NCBI GenBank assembly: GCA_035454085.1 | Contig: DAOTEJ010000003.1 | Coordinates: forward strand, 28,354-92,353 | DNA: 64,000 nucleotides | Direction of reading: 5' to 3' | Source of the DNA: DAOTEJ01 sp035454085 | Lineage (GTDB): Bacteria; Pseudomonadota; Gammaproteobacteria; Burkholderiales; Burkholderiaceae_F | Part shown: positions 11,990 through 19,742 of the stretch, piece by piece | Numbering within the stretch: position 1 is the first letter of the stretch | Layout of the letters: each line of letters starts with the position of its first letter | Position numbers and translations under genes: made by a program | Notes under the pieces: generated by a model | Databases searched by the model: none | Seen by the model: only the letters and a program-made list of their open reading frames with translations | What the model was told of the DNA's origin: nothing

Positions 11990-13027
11990 ATGCTGATCCT
12001 GGGACTCGAAACCTCTTGCGACGAGACCGGCGTCGCGCTCCTGCACAGCCAGCGTGGAGTGCTCGCCCAGGCCGTCCACAGCCAGATCGACATGCACCGG
12101 GCCTATGGTGGCGTGGTGCCCGAACTGGCCTCGCGCGACCACATCCGTCGCGTACTGCCCTTGATCGATCAGGTGCTGGCAGCTGCCGGCCGCAGCCGAG
12201 TGGACATCGACGCCATCGCCGTCACCGAGGGGCCGGGGCTGGCAGGCGCGTTGCTGGTGGGCGCGAGCGTGGCACACGCCCTGGGCTACGTGCTGGGCAA
12301 GCCGGTGATCGGCGTGCATCACCTCGAGGGTCACCTGCTCTCGCCCCTGCTCGCCGAGCCACGGCCCGCGTTCCCCTTCGTGGCCTTGCTCGTCTCGGGC
12401 GGCCACACCCAGCTGATGCGCGTGGACGCGCCGGGCAGCTATGAACTGCTGGGCGAAACCCTTGACGACGCTGCGGGCGAGGCCTTCGACAAGACCGGCC
12501 AGCTGCTCGGCCTGCCCTACCCGGGCGGGCCGGCGGTGTCGGCGCTCGCGGAGCATGGCCGGCCAGGCCAGGTGGAACTGCCGCGCCCGATGCTCCATAG
12601 CGGCGACCTGGACTTCAGCTTCTCCGGTCTCAAGACCGCGGTGCTCACCGCCGTCAAGGCACGCCCGCTGGACGAGGCGCGCCGCGCCGACATTGCGCGC
12701 GCCTTTGTCGACGCGGTGGTCGACGTGCTGTGCGCCAAGTCCTTACGCGCCCTCGAGTCCACTGGCCTGGCAACCCTGGTGGTTGCCGGCGGGGTGGGAG
12801 CCAACCGCCAGTTGCGCGAGCGCCTGCACGACGAGGGCAAGCGCCGCGGGCTGAAGGTGCACTTTCCCCCCATGGATCTGTGTACCGACAACGGAGCGAT
12901 GATCGCGCTGGCCGGACTGGCGCGCCTGCGTCGTGCTGATCCGCTGCGCCTGGCCTCGGAGTTCGGCTACGCCGTGCGGCCGCGCTGGCCGCTCACCGAG
13001 GCTACGCGAGAAGTCGCGAGCACCTAG
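11990..13027 (+). CDS. tsaD: tRNA N6-adenosine threonylcarbamoyltransferase
   Basis: Transfers threonylcarbamoyl to A37 of ANN-decoding tRNAs, together with TsaB, TsaE and TsaC; those partners are not in this window. The 345-residue ASKHA-fold protein has MLILGLETSCDETGVAL at its start. The metal-binding HxxxH appears in GVHHLEGHLLSPL near residues 110-114, and the GGVGANRQLRERL segment is near the C-terminus. It is divergent from rpsU and overlaps the convergent plsY by 4 bp. Confidence 0.97.
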   Translation: MLILGLETSCDETGVALLHSQRGVLAQAVHSQIDMHRAYGGVVPELASRDHIRRVLPLIDQVLAAAGRSRVDIDAIAVTEGPGLAGALLVGASVAHALGYVLGKPVIGVHHLEGHLLSPLLAEPRPAFPFVALLVSGGHTQLMRVDAPGSYELLGETLDDAAGEAFDKTGQLLGLPYPGGPAVSALAEHGRPGQVELPRPMLHSGDLDFSFSGLKTAVLTAVKARPLDEARRADIARAFVDAVVDVLCAKSLRALESTGLATLVVAGGVGANRQLRERLHDEGKRRGLKVHFPPMDLCTDNGAMIALAGLARLRRADPLRLASEFGYAVRPRWPLTEATREVAST

Positions 13028-13650
13028 CGCCGCCGCCGCGCTGCGCCACCCTTGTCGCCGATGCGGCTCTCCTTGCCGGCCATGAGCTTTTCGATGTTGG
13101 CGCGATGACGCCAGACGGTGAAGCCGGAGATCACCGCCACGGCGACGAAGACGCCATCGAGCCCCCACACCAGTGCATAGAACAGCGGTGCGAAGCCGCA
13201 GGCCACGATGGCTGCGAGCGACGAGTAGCGGAAGAAGCCGGCCACCAGCGCCCACACCAGCGCCACCGCCAGGCCCAGCCAGGGTTGCAGCGAGAGCAGC
13301 ACGCCCGCGGCCGTCGCCACCCCCTTGCCGCCCTTGAAGCGCAGGAAGACGGGATACAGGTGGCCCATGAATACCGCCACGGCCACGAGCGCGACCGTGC
13401 CTTCGCCCAGGCCGAGGGCCGGCCCGTAGCGCTGCGCCAGCCATACCGCCAGCCACCCCTTGGCGGCATCGCCCAGCAAGGTGAGCAGCGCGGCGGCCTT
13501 GTTGCCCGAGCGCAGCACGTTGGTGGCCCCCGGATTGCCCGAGCCGTAGCTGCGAGGATCGGCCAAGCCGAAGGCGCGACTGACGATCACTGCGAAGGGC
13601 ACCGAGCCCAGCAGGTAGGCGGCGGCGATGGCGATCAGGCTCGAAAGCAT
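13024..13650 (-). CDS. plsY: acyl-phosphate glycerol-3-phosphate acyltransferase
   Basis: A 208-residue inner-membrane enzyme that transfers an acyl group from acyl-phosphate to glycerol-3-phosphate, the first step of phospholipid synthesis with PlsX. Hydrophobic helices alternate with the conserved loops GSGNPGATNVLR and KGGKGVAT that define the family. The end is basic (KESRIGDKGGAARRRR). It overlaps the end of the convergent tsaD by 4 bp. Confidence 0.96.
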   Translation of the reverse strand: MLSSLIAIAAAYLLGSVPFAVIVSRAFGLADPRSYGSGNPGATNVLRSGNKAAALLTLLGDAAKGWLAVWLAQRYGPALGLGEGTVALVAVAVFMGHLYPVFLRFKGGKGVATAAGVLLSLQPWLGLAVALVWALVAGFFRYSSLAAIVACGFAPLFYALVWGLDGVFVAVAVISGFTVWRHRANIEKLMAGKESRIGDKGGAARRRR

Positions 13651-13664
13651 GGCGGGAGCGAATC

Positions 13665-14156
13665 CTAGTCAGGCAAGGCGCAGTCGACGGGCTGCGCGGC
13701 CAGCGGCCCGGCCAGTGCCGCGGGCTCGATCGCCACGAGATAGCCGCGACGGCCGCCATTGATGTAGAGCCGGGGCAGATCGAGCACGCTGCGTTCCACG
13801 AACACCGGCAGCGGCTTGCGCGTGCCGAAGGGCGAGGTCCCGCCCACCTGGTAGCCGGTGTGGCGCTGCGCCACCTCGGGAGTGCAGGGCTCGATGCGCT
13901 TGCGGCCGCACTGGCGCGCCAGCGCCTTGGTCGACACCTTGCAGTCGCCATGCATCAGCACGATCAGGGGTCGGGCCGCCTCGTCCTGCATCACCAGGGT
14001 CTTCACCACGGCGTGCTCGGGCACGCCGAGCGCGGCCGAGGACACCGCCGTGCCGCCGTGTTCGACGTAGTCGTACACGAGCTCCTCGAAGGTAATGCCG
14101 CGCTGGCGCAGCCACTGCGTGGCTGGCGTCTCGCTGACGTGGGCGTGCTTGCTCAT
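13665..14156 (-). CDS. ybaK: YbaK/ProRS-type aminoacyl-tRNA deacylase
   Basis: A 163-residue protein of the YbaK/EbsC family, which hydrolyses Cys-tRNA(Pro) made in error by prolyl-tRNA synthetase. Family landmarks are KTLVMQD, the lysine in MHGDCKVSTKALA, the GGTSPFG loop, and YINGGRRGYLVAIEP near the end. The frame is open far upstream, but the conserved domain begins at MSKHAHVSETPATQWL. ATG 14156 is therefore used, although no clear ribosome-binding site precedes it. It lies 26 bp from xerD on the same strand. Confidence 0.93.
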   Translation of the reverse strand: MSKHAHVSETPATQWLRQRGITFEELVYDYVEHGGTAVSSAALGVPEHAVVKTLVMQDEAARPLIVLMHGDCKVSTKALARQCGRKRIEPCTPEVAQRHTGYQVGGTSPFGTRKPLPVFVERSVLDLPRLYINGGRRGYLVAIEPAALAGPLAAQPVDCALPD

Positions 14157-14182
14157 GGGACGAGTGTATCGGCGCTGCCCGC

Positions 14183-15118
14183 CTAGCCTCGGGGGTGGTG
14201 CTGTGCGTGCAGGCTCTTCAGGCGCTCGCGGGCCACGTGCGTGTAGATCTGCGTGGTCGAGATGTCGGCGTGCCCCAGCAGCAACTGCACCACGCGCAGG
14301 TCGGCGCCGTGGTTGAGCAGATGGGTCGCAAAGGCGTGACGCAGTCCATGCGGCGAGAGCGGCACCGTGATGCCGGCCACCGCGGCGTGGCGCTTGATCA
14401 GCTGCCAGAAGGCCTGGCGCGTCATGCCCGCGCCGCGCTGGGTGACGAAGACCTCCTCGGCCGTGCGCCCGGCCAGCAGCGCTGGGCGAGCTCGCGCCAG
14501 GTAGCGTTCCAGCCAACTGCGCGCCTCCTCGCCCAGCGGCACGACGCGCTCCTTGGCGCCCTTGCCGATCACGCGCACCAGGCCCTCCTGCATGGACAGC
14601 TGAGTCAGCGTCAGGCCCACGAGTTCCGACACGCGCAGGCCGGTCGCATACAGGGTTTCGAGCATGGCGCGGTCGCGCAGGCCGAGCGTCGACTCCGCGT
14701 CGGGGGCAGCCAGCAACTGCTCGACCTGCCCCTCGGACAGCGACTTCGGGAAGCGCGCCGGACGCTTGGCCGCCGCGAGCCGCAGGGTGGGATCGGCCCG
14801 CACGCGACCCTCGCGCAAGGCCCAGCGGAAGAAGCGGCGCAGCACGGCGAGCCGGCGGTTGGCGGTTGCCGGGCGCGTGGTCTCGTGAGCTGCCGCGAAC
14901 CACGCGGCGAGTTGCGGCTCGGTGGCCGCGAGCAGCGGCGTGTCGCCAAGATGGCGCGTGGCCGATTCGAGGTCGCGCCGGTAGGCCGCGAGGGAATTGG
15001 CCGCCAGTCCGTCCTCCAGCCAGAGCGCGTCGACGAAAGTGTCGATCAGCGCGCTCTGCGCCGGGGTCAGCTCGGCGCCGCCTAGCTGCGCGCGCGCGCC
15101 TCGTGGGCGAGCAGCCAT
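14183..15118 (-). CDS. xerD: site-specific tyrosine recombinase XerD
   Basis: Works with XerC at dif to resolve chromosome dimers. The catalytic residues are visible: Arg in ATGLRVSELVGL, Lys in IGKGAKERVVPLG, HxxR in SPHGLRHAFATHLL, His in LLGHADISTTQIYTH, and the Tyr nucleophile in that last motif. The N-terminal SAM-like core-binding domain is complete. ATG 15118 overlaps ogt by 37 bp, and the first 16 residues are unconserved. No better start is seen downstream, so the true start is uncertain. XerD rather than XerC is inferred from the overall sequence. Confidence 0.93.
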   Translation of the reverse strand: MAARPRGARAQLGGAELTPAQSALIDTFVDALWLEDGLAANSLAAYRRDLESATRHLGDTPLLAATEPQLAAWFAAAHETTRPATANRRLAVLRRFFRWALREGRVRADPTLRLAAAKRPARFPKSLSEGQVEQLLAAPDAESTLGLRDRAMLETLYATGLRVSELVGLTLTQLSMQEGLVRVIGKGAKERVVPLGEEARSWLERYLARARPALLAGRTAEEVFVTQRGAGMTRQAFWQLIKRHAAVAGITVPLSPHGLRHAFATHLLNHGADLRVVQLLLGHADISTTQIYTHVARERLKSLHAQHHPRG

Positions 15119-15588
15119 TGCTTGACGTTCTGGTGGAAGCCTGCGGCCGAGTGGGCGAAGCCGCCTGGGCCGTCGGCCGCCACCACGCGGTGGCAGGGAA
15201 TCAGTAGCGGCAGCGGGTTGTCGCCGCAGGCCTGACCGACGGCGCGAGGTGCCGAACCGAGCTCGACCGCGATCTGGCCATAGGTGCGCGTCACGCCTGG
15301 GCGGATCGCGCCGATCGCGCGCCAGACGCGCCGCCTGAAGGGCGTGCCTTCAAGCGCGAGCGGCAGATCGAATGCGCTGCGCGGGTCCTCGAGGTAAGCC
15401 GCGATCTGCCGCGCCGCCGCCGCTGCGGCAGCCGTGCTCCCCGCCCTGGCCGGCGCGGTGCGCAGGAAGACGATCTCGCGCACGACGCCCTCCGGGGCTA
15501 GAACGCCGAGCGCCCCGAAGGGCGCCGCAACGATGGCGTCGAAAGCGGAGGCGTCCGGTTCCTCGCCCAGCCGCGCGCGCACGCCCAC
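15082..15588 (-). CDS. ogt: methylated-DNA-protein cysteine methyltransferase
   Basis: Suicide DNA-repair enzyme that moves the methyl group from O6-methylguanine to its own cysteine. The active-site motif PCHRVV is present with C132, and the DNA-binding segment TYGQIAVELGSAPRAVGQA carries the usual Arg finger. It has 168 residues and lacks an Ada regulatory domain. The end overlaps xerD by 37 bp. The gene follows the chalcone-isomerase-like gene at 15595 on the same strand, so these may be cotranscribed. Confidence 0.95.
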   Translation of the reverse strand: MGVRARLGEEPDASAFDAIVAAPFGALGVLAPEGVVREIVFLRTAPARAGSTAAAAAAARQIAAYLEDPRSAFDLPLALEGTPFRRRVWRAIGAIRPGVTRTYGQIAVELGSAPRAVGQACGDNPLPLLIPCHRVVAADGPGGFAHSAAGFHQNVKQWLLAHEARARS

Positions 15589-15594
15589 GAAGGA

Positions 15595-16182
15595 CTAGCC
15601 GCCGAGCATCGCCTTCTTCAAGGCGGCGTCGGCGGGTTTGTCGCCCAGCCAGATGCGCAGCACGGCCGCGTAGAAGTCGTCGCCGGCGATGGCGTTGCCC
15701 TTGGGCTGGCCGTTGACGGTGATGCGCGTGCCGCCCTCGGGCGTGTAGTCGAAATTGATCAGGTCGCCCTTCTTGCCTTCGCCGATCGACTTCAGTGTGG
15801 CGTTCAGCGCCTCGATCCTCGGGCGCAGCGCAGCGAACTGGGTCTCGCTCAGGTTGTCCTTCAGGCCGTCGTTCAGGGCGCCGATGAAGGTGTCGGCATC
15901 GAGGTCGCGCAACAGGCCCAGGCTCACACGCCGCGGACCCTTGTCGTTGATGACGCTCGCCGCGTCGGTGGACTTCTTCGCCACGTACAGTCCGGCAGCG
16001 TAGACCTTGATGACGAACTTCTTGCGGACTCCCGCGCCGTTGAGAACCAGCGACTGGCCGCCAACCTGGACCGTCGGCGCGAACTTGATGCCCTCGACGT
16101 CCACCGCGCTTTGCGCCGAGGCGCCGGTGGCGGCAAAGGCCAGCCCCGCGGCCAGCGCCAGATTCCTGAACCAAGCTTGCAT
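15595..16182 (-). CDS. secreted chalcone isomerase-like protein, copy 2
   Basis: A 195-residue protein with a signal peptide (LALAAGLAFAATGASAQS, cleavage after about residue 23) and a bacterial chalcone-isomerase-like fold. Family marks are VDVEGIKFAPTVQVGG, LNGAGVRKKFVIKVYAAGLY and DDFYAAVLRIWLGDKPAD. The catalytic role known from plants is not expected in this bacterial group and its function is unknown. It is a close paralogue of the gene at 16230-16814 directly upstream, so the pair looks like a tandem duplication. Location is predicted to be the periplasm. Confidence 0.9.
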   Translation of the reverse strand: MQAWFRNLALAAGLAFAATGASAQSAVDVEGIKFAPTVQVGGQSLVLNGAGVRKKFVIKVYAAGLYVAKKSTDAASVINDKGPRRVSLGLLRDLDADTFIGALNDGLKDNLSETQFAALRPRIEALNATLKSIGEGKKGDLINFDYTPEGGTRITVNGQPKGNAIAGDDFYAAVLRIWLGDKPADAALKKAMLGG

Positions 16183-16229
16183 GAGCGTCTCCTTGTGGTA
16201 GTCCCGCGGCGCGTCGTGGCACGCCGCGT

Positions 16230-16814
16230 TCAGCCGTTGACGATACCCTTCTTTAGGCCTTCATCGGCGGGCTTTTCCCCGATCCACACGCGCAGCACGG
16301 CGCTGTAGAAATCCTCGCCCTGGATCACGGGGCCCCGCGTGGCGCCGTTGACGGTGACGCGGATGCCTTCGGCCGGGATGTAGTCGAAGTTGATGCTGTC
16401 GCCCCGGCGCGCCAGAGCGATCGTCTTGATGGTGGCCGTGAGCGACTCGACCTGCGGGCGCCACTTGGCCAGCTGGTCCTCGCGGTGATTGGCCTTGAGG
16501 CCGTTGTGCAGCGAGGTCACGAACAGCTCCGAATCGACCTCGCGCAGAAAGCGCAGTGCCACCCGCTTGGCGCCGCCCTGGGCGGCGAGCTTTTCGGCGT
16601 CCTGGCCGGGCTGCGCCACGTAGAGCCCCGCGGTGTACACGTCGAACACCATGCGCTTGCGCACGCCCGCGCCATTGAGCTGCAGTCGCTGGCCGCCGAG
16701 GTCGAGCGTGGAATCGAAGCGCACCCCCTCGACCACCTTCTGGGCGTGCGCCGTTGGCGGCGTCACCGCCACACCGAGGGCGAGCAGCGTCGCCCCCAAA
16801 ACCTGCCATTTCAC
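16230..16814 (-). CDS. secreted chalcone isomerase-like protein, copy 1
   Basis: A 194-residue secreted protein with a signal peptide (cleavage near PTAHAQ) and the same domain as its neighbour: VVEGVRFDSTLDLGGQ, LNGAGVRKRMVFDVYTAGLY and EDFYSAVLRVWIGEKPAD. Identity to the neighbour is clear over the whole length but moderate, so the duplication is old. Its start overlaps the ispH stop by 4 bp, so it is translated from the fkpB-ispH transcript. No biochemical function can be assigned. Confidence 0.9.
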   Translation of the reverse strand: MKWQVLGATLLALGVAVTPPTAHAQKVVEGVRFDSTLDLGGQRLQLNGAGVRKRMVFDVYTAGLYVAQPGQDAEKLAAQGGAKRVALRFLREVDSELFVTSLHNGLKANHREDQLAKWRPQVESLTATIKTIALARRGDSINFDYIPAEGIRVTVNGATRGPVIQGEDFYSAVLRVWIGEKPADEGLKKGIVNG

Positions 16815-17758
16815 TGTGCGTCTCCTGCGGCTTGGCCCCGGCTCAATGCGCGGGGCAGAGGAAAGGTCACATTTTCGCGCACACCGTCGAGCGTGCGCAC
16901 ACTGCGCGCGCCCAGGGCCCGCAAATGCGCGATGAGCTCCTCCACGAGCCTTTCGGGCGCGGACGCGCCGGCGGTCACCCCCACCCGTGCTGCATCGGCG
17001 ACCCAGGCGGGGTCGAGCTGCTCGGCGCGGTCCACGAGATAGGCCGGCACGCCGAAGCGCTCGGCCACCTCGCGCAGGCGGTTGGAATTCGAACTCGTCT
17101 GGCTACCGATCACCAGCACCACGTCGACCTGCGGGGCCATGAAGCGCACCGCGTCCTGGCGGTTCTGGGTCGCGTAGCAGATGTCGGCCTTCTTGGGCTC
17201 GGCGATCAGGGGAAAGCGCGTCTTGAGCGCCTCGATCACCCGCGCCGCGTCGTCGAGCGAGAGCGTGGTCTGCGTGACGTAGGCGAGCCGCGCGGGGTCG
17301 CTCACCTCGAGGCGACCCACGTCGTCGACCGTCTCGACAAGCAGGATGCCGTCCTCGACCTGGCCCATCGTGCCTTCGACTTCCGGGTGCCCGGCGTGGC
17401 CGATCATCACGATCTCGCGCCCCTCGGCGCGCATCTTCACCACCTCGACGTGCACCTTGGTCACCAGCGGACAGGTGGCGTCAAACACGCGCAGCGCGCG
17501 CGCCTCGGCCTCGGCCTCCACGCTGCGCGCCACGCCGTGCGCCGAGAACACCACCGTCGCACCGGACGGCACCTCGTCGAGCGAACGCACGAACACGGCG
17601 CCCTTGGCGCGCAGGTCGTCGACCACCGTCTTGTTGTGCACGATCTCGTGGCGCACGTAGATCGGCGCGCCGTGCACCTCGAGCGCGCGCTCGACGATCT
17701 CGATCGCTCGGTCTACCCCTGCGCAGAAGCCGCGCGGCTGGGCCAGCACCACGTCCAT
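16811..17758 (-). CDS. ispH: 4-hydroxy-3-methylbut-2-enyl diphosphate reductase
   Basis: Last step of the methylerythritol phosphate pathway: an iron-sulfur enzyme that reduces HMBPP to IPP and DMAPP. The three cluster cysteines are present: C12 in PRGFCAGV, C96 in FDATCPLV and C194 in ADICYATQNRQ. The product has 315 residues, full length. It shares single-base to 4-bp overlaps with fkpB upstream and the chalcone-isomerase-like gene downstream, the usual fkpB-ispH arrangement. Confidence 0.98.
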   Translation of the reverse strand: MDVVLAQPRGFCAGVDRAIEIVERALEVHGAPIYVRHEIVHNKTVVDDLRAKGAVFVRSLDEVPSGATVVFSAHGVARSVEAEAEARALRVFDATCPLVTKVHVEVVKMRAEGREIVMIGHAGHPEVEGTMGQVEDGILLVETVDDVGRLEVSDPARLAYVTQTTLSLDDAARVIEALKTRFPLIAEPKKADICYATQNRQDAVRFMAPQVDVVLVIGSQTSSNSNRLREVAERFGVPAYLVDRAEQLDPAWVADAARVGVTAGASAPERLVEELIAHLRALGARSVRTLDGVRENVTFPLPRALSRGQAAGDAQ

Positions 17759-18243
17759 CAGAGCACTCCAATGATGCGCACGGCGAGCCGCAGGGCGCGC
17801 CCGGCGAGGGGATGATTGAAGTCCACGGTCACGCTCTGCGGCCCAAGCGCCTTGAGCACGCCTGAGAACACACTGCCGTCCGGCGAGGTGAAGCGCACGG
17901 GGTCGCCGGCCGCGTAGTCGCCGCCGGCCTCGGCATTGGCGTCGAAAGTCTCGCGCGAGAGAGTCTGCACGAGATCCGCACGACGCGGCCCGTAGGCCTG
18001 CTCGGGCGCGAAGTCGAGCACGGCCTCGCTGCCCTCGACCAGACCGACGAGGCGCGCCTCGAGTTCGGGTGCGAACTGACCCGTGCCCATCTGCAAGGTG
18101 GCAGGCTTACCATCGAACGTGCTGATCACGGCGTGCTCGCCGCCTTCGGGGTCGAGCACGCTCAGCCGGTAATGCAGGGTGAGGTAGGCGCCGGGGCGAA
18201 CGGCCGCTGGCTCGGTCACCGCCTCAGGGGAAGAATGCGTCAT
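17758..18243 (-). CDS. fkpB: FKBP-type peptidyl-prolyl isomerase, SlpA/FkpB type
   Basis: A 161-residue cytoplasmic proline isomerase and chaperone. It has the FKBP core with an insert-in-flap domain (LTLHYRLSV, GTGQFAPELEARLVG, FAPEQAYGPRRADLVQ). No signal peptide is seen. Position directly before ispH, with overlap of one base, is the same as in Escherichia coli and supports the FkpB name. It is divergent from radC. Confidence 0.93.
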   Translation of the reverse strand: MTHSSPEAVTEPAAVRPGAYLTLHYRLSVLDPEGGEHAVISTFDGKPATLQMGTGQFAPELEARLVGLVEGSEAVLDFAPEQAYGPRRADLVQTLSRETFDANAEAGGDYAAGDPVRFTSPDGSVFSGVLKALGPQSVTVDFNHPLAGRALRLAVRIIGVL

Positions 18244-18272
18244 GGCGCACGATTCTAGTGGAGGGCCCAGGC

Positions 18273-18947
18273 ATGACCATCAAGGACTGGCCCGAGGGTG
18301 AACGCCCCCGCGAGCGCCTGCTCGCCCTCGGCGCGCAGGCGCTGACCGACGCCGAGTTGCTGGCCATCTTCCTGCGCACCGGGGTCCAGGGACGCTCCGC
18401 CGTCGACCTGGCGCGCTTGGCGCTCTCCGAAGCCGGCGGCCTCAACGCCCTACTGGCGCTCGACTTGGAGCGCTTTGGCGCCTTGCCGGGACTGGGGCCG
18501 GCCAAGTTCGCACAACTGCAGGCCGTGGTTGAACTCGCGCGCCGCGCGCTGGGCGAGGAACTCGCGCAACGTGCAGCGCTGGATTCGCCCGCGCAGGTCC
18601 GTCAGTTCCTCAGCCTGCGCCTCGGGCGCCTGGGTCAAGAAGTCTTCCTGGCGCTGTTCCTCGACGCCCAGAACCGGCTGATCGCCGACGAAGTCCTGTT
18701 CACCGGCACCCTCACGCAGACCAGTGTTTACCCTCGGGAGGTGGTCAAGCGGGCCTTGGCGCACAACGCCGCGGCCCTGATCCTGGCCCACAACCACCCC
18801 TCCGGGCTGGCCGAGCCCAGTCGCGCCGACGAGCTGCTCACCGCCGCGCTCAAGTCAGCCCTGGCCCTGGTCGACGTGCGCGTACTCGACCACCTGGTCG
18901 TGGCGGGCAATCGCAGCGTTTCTTTCGCCGAGCGCGGCCTGCTCTAG
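18273..18947 (+). CDS. radC: RadC family JAB-domain protein
   Basis: A 224-residue protein with an N-terminal helix-hairpin-helix region (LPGLGPAKFAQLQA) and a C-terminal JAB/MPN metallopeptidase-like domain. The metal motif is HNHPSG followed by S..D. The old DNA-repair assignment of RadC is doubtful and its role is unclear. ATG 18273 is preferred to the in-frame GTG at 18258 because GGAGG lies about 9 nt before it and MTIKDWPEGERPRERLL is the family start. Confidence 0.94.
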   Translation: MTIKDWPEGERPRERLLALGAQALTDAELLAIFLRTGVQGRSAVDLARLALSEAGGLNALLALDLERFGALPGLGPAKFAQLQAVVELARRALGEELAQRAALDSPAQVRQFLSLRLGRLGQEVFLALFLDAQNRLIADEVLFTGTLTQTSVYPREVVKRALAHNAAALILAHNHPSGLAEPSRADELLTAALKSALALVDVRVLDHLVVAGNRSVSFAERGLL

Positions 18948-18976
18948 CGGCCGTGCTTGCCCGGGGCTGCCTGGGT

Positions 18977-19006
18977 TTGGCATTCGACCGAGAAAAGCCT
19001 TATACT
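18977..19006 (+). promoter_or_regulatory. predicted sigma-70 promoter of rpmB-rpmG
   Basis: TTGGCA (18977-18982), an 18-bp spacer and TATACT (19001-19006) give four or five matches to each consensus hexamer. The start site near 19013 would leave a 5' leader of about 160 nt before rpmB. That leader could host ribosomal-protein feedback control, although no known structure is recognised. Confidence 0.6.
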
Positions 19007-19171
19007 TTCGCGCTTTGCATCAGGTCTAGTGCAGTTTCGCCCGCAGCAGATGCGTCGGCGGTGCGCCAGACCACCCCAGCCGACGGCGGCGCGGGGCTCG
19101 GCCTGTCGGATCCCAGCGATCGACGCCGCAGCGGATGCGCCCCTTCGAAAGATTGATGAGAGGAGTTTGCG

Positions 19172-19405
19172 ATGGCACGCGTGTGTCAAGTCACCGGCAA
19201 GGCGCCGATGGTCGGCCATAACGTCTCGCACGCCAACAACAAGACCAAGCGCCGCTTCATGCCCAACCTGCAGTCGCGCCGCTTCTGGGTCGAGAGCGAA
19301 AACCGTTGGGTGCGCCTGCGCCTGACCAACGCTGGCCTGCGCACCATCGACAAGCTCGGCATCGACGCCGTGCTGGTTGACCTGCGCGCGCGCGGCGAGA
19401 TCTGA
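19172..19405 (+). CDS. rpmB: 50S ribosomal protein L28
   Basis: A 77-residue basic protein starting MARVCQVTGKAPMVGHNVSH, full length for L28. The ribosome-binding site AGAGGAG is 7-8 nt upstream. It is followed after 12 bp by rpmG, the standard L28-L33 pair. Confidence 0.98.
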   Translation: MARVCQVTGKAPMVGHNVSHANNKTKRRFMPNLQSRRFWVESENRWVRLRLTNAGLRTIDKLGIDAVLVDLRARGEI

Positions 19406-19417
19406 TAGGAGTCGATC

Positions 19418-19585
19418 ATGGCCAAGGGCATCCGCGAAAAGATCAAGCTCGAGTCGACCGCCGGCACGGGCCACTTCTACACGACGACCAAGAACAAGCG
19501 CACCACGCCGGAGAAGATGGAAATCTCCAAGTTCGATCCGGTGGCGCGCAAGCACGTCGCGTACAAGGAAGTGAAGCTCAAGTAG
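19418..19585 (+). CDS. rpmG: 50S ribosomal protein L33
   Basis: A 55-residue protein (MAKGIREKIKLESTAGTGHF, ending HVAYKEVKLK). It has no CxxC pairs, so it is the zinc-independent form of L33. AGGAG precedes the ATG. It is the second gene of the rpmB-rpmG operon and is followed by a strong terminator. Confidence 0.98.
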   Translation: MAKGIREKIKLESTAGTGHFYTTTKNKRTTPEKMEISKFDPVARKHVAYKEVKLK

Positions 19586-19604
19586 TCGCCGTTCTCGCGA
19601 CACG

Positions 19605-19637
19605 AAAAAAGGCCCGGCATTGCCGGGCCTTTTTCTT
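19605..19637. terminator. bidirectional intrinsic terminator
   Basis: GGCCCGGC (19611-19618), loop ATT, GCCGGGCC (19622-19629), flanked by six A before and five T after. The plus strand ends rpmB-rpmG. On the minus strand the A-run becomes a U-run and can end the desaturase transcript, whose stop is about 105 bp away. Confidence 0.9.
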
Positions 19638-19742
19638 GGTGCACACTTGGCTGTCGGCTGTCGGCGCCACGCGGAGCCGACCGAGGCAGAGCCAGCCCGC
19701 CGCTAGCTTGCGGTCCCGCCCACCGGACCCAACACCCCGCCC

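Noticed and set aside
14183..15118. XerD-like recombinase as an integrase of a genomic island
   Set aside because: The neighbours are housekeeping genes and the protein has the XerC/D length and motifs, so it is the chromosomal dimer-resolution enzyme.
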